Assembly: GCA_023250255.1 (NCBI GenBank)
Contig: JAHFBB010000079.1
Coordinates: forward strand, 1-5,305
Source of the DNA: Chloroflexota bacterium
GTDB taxonomy: Bacteria; Chloroflexota; Limnocylindria; QHBO01
DNA: 5,305 nucleotides
Direction: 5' to 3'
A model generated the notes under the pieces. The model saw only the letters and a list, made by a program, of their open reading frames with translations, made no database searches and had not been told where the DNA came from. The first letter of the stretch is position 1. The number at the start of each line of letters is the position of its first letter. Shown here one piece after another: positions 4,918 to 5,305 of this stretch. The translations under genes and the position numbers were made by a program.

Positions 4918-5305
4918 TCATTTGACGAGTTTGGTCGCCAGTCGCCGGCGGGCGACGAACATGCCGATGGCGGCGAACACCACCAGGTAGCCCACGTGGA
5001 TCAGCATGGTCCAGTCCACCAGGCCAATGGTCAGGCCGCGGAGCATGGCAATGGCGTGGTACAGGGGAGTGAACTGGACCACGATCTGGATGATCGGCGG
5101 ATAGATGCTGATCGGGAAGAATGTTCCACTGAACAGGAACATGGGCATGATCACCAGCCCGAAGGGCAAGTCGAAGTCCTGGACGGTCCGCAGGTAGGTC
5201 GTCACCGCCAACCCGGCTGAACAGAAGGCGATCGAGGCCAGCAGGCTGGCCGGCAGGGCGAGGATGGCCCACGGGCTGATGAGCAGCCCCATGGCCAGCA
5301 TGACC
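4918..5305 (-). CDS. ABC-2 type transporter permease (NodJ/DrrB-like), C-terminal part; N-terminus beyond the right edge
   Basis: The minus-strand frame is open from the window edge to a TGA at 4920-4918. The visible 129 codons are the C-terminal half of an ABC-2 permease, which normally has about 250-280 residues and six membrane helices. An internal ATG at 5301 is not the true start, because the frame and the family homology continue past the edge. Visible hydrophobic helices include LLISPWAILALPASLLASIA, then FGLVIMPMFLFSGTFFPI, then a final helix in WTMLIHVGYLVVFAAIGMFV that ends in a basic tail (ARRRLATKLVK). The stretch SGTFFPISIYPP followed by TPLYHAIAMLRGLTIG is typical of the DrrB/NodJ branch, exporters of lipids, polyketides or oligosaccharides. 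The partner ATP-binding subunit is probably encoded just upstream, outside the window. The substrate cannot be told from this part. Confidence 0.88.
   Translation of the reverse strand, partial: VMLAMGLLISPWAILALPASLLASIAFCSAGLAVTTYLRTVQDFDLPFGLVIMPMFLFSGTFFPISIYPPIIQIVVQFTPLYHAIAMLRGLTIGLVDWTMLIHVGYLVVFAAIGMFVARRRLATKLVK

Overview
The window is GC-rich, gene-dense bacterial chromosome. It carries six protein-coding genes, two of them cut by the window edges, plus a short but information-rich regulatory stretch. I see no rRNA, tRNA, CRISPR array, insertion sequence or phage gene. The gene set suggests a high-GC Chloroflexota member: a DUF2089 regulator, a PlsY with a GSGR-type first motif, a homodimeric AceE, and start codons without Shine-Dalgarno sites behind TANNNT motifs. 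Actinobacteria share several of these traits but generally do not rely on PlsY, so I rank them second. This is an inference, not a demonstrated placement.

Layout. On the minus strand at the left edge lies a two-gene unit: a 46-residue protein of unknown function (335-475), then a DUF2089 zinc-ribbon/HTH regulator (1-335, cut by the edge). They overlap by one base (TGATG). The unit has its own textbook sigma-70 type promoter (TTGACA, 17 bp, TAGTAT), a near-palindrome inside the promoter spacer, a 5'-leader hairpin and a strong Shine-Dalgarno site, all within 110 bp. Upstream on the same strand is aceE (586-3267), the homodimeric pyruvate dehydrogenase E1, which feeds acetyl-CoA into central and lipid metabolism. 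A 69-bp gap at 3268-3336 separates aceE from a divergent plus-strand operon: a 110-residue two-TM protein of unknown function (3337-3669), plsY (3677-4309) and pgsA (4306-4902). At the right edge a minus-strand ABC-2 type permease (4918-5305, N-terminus missing) converges on pgsA with only 15 bp between stop codons.

How the genes fit together. PlsY puts the first acyl chain on glycerol 3-phosphate. PgsA joins a CDP-activated diacylglycerol to a second glycerol 3-phosphate, on the way to phosphatidylglycerol. The plus-strand operon is therefore a membrane-phospholipid unit with an uncharacterised small membrane protein at its head. AceE, divergent from it, supplies acetyl-CoA, the precursor of fatty acids. 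Co-regulation is possible but not shown. The DUF2089 unit looks like an independent, probably autoregulated, regulatory cassette whose target genes may lie beyond the left edge.

Most of the window is ordinary housekeeping DNA. The part most worth a second look is the regulatory stretch at 476-585 and the tiny gene it drives. No intergenic stretch exceeds 110 bp.
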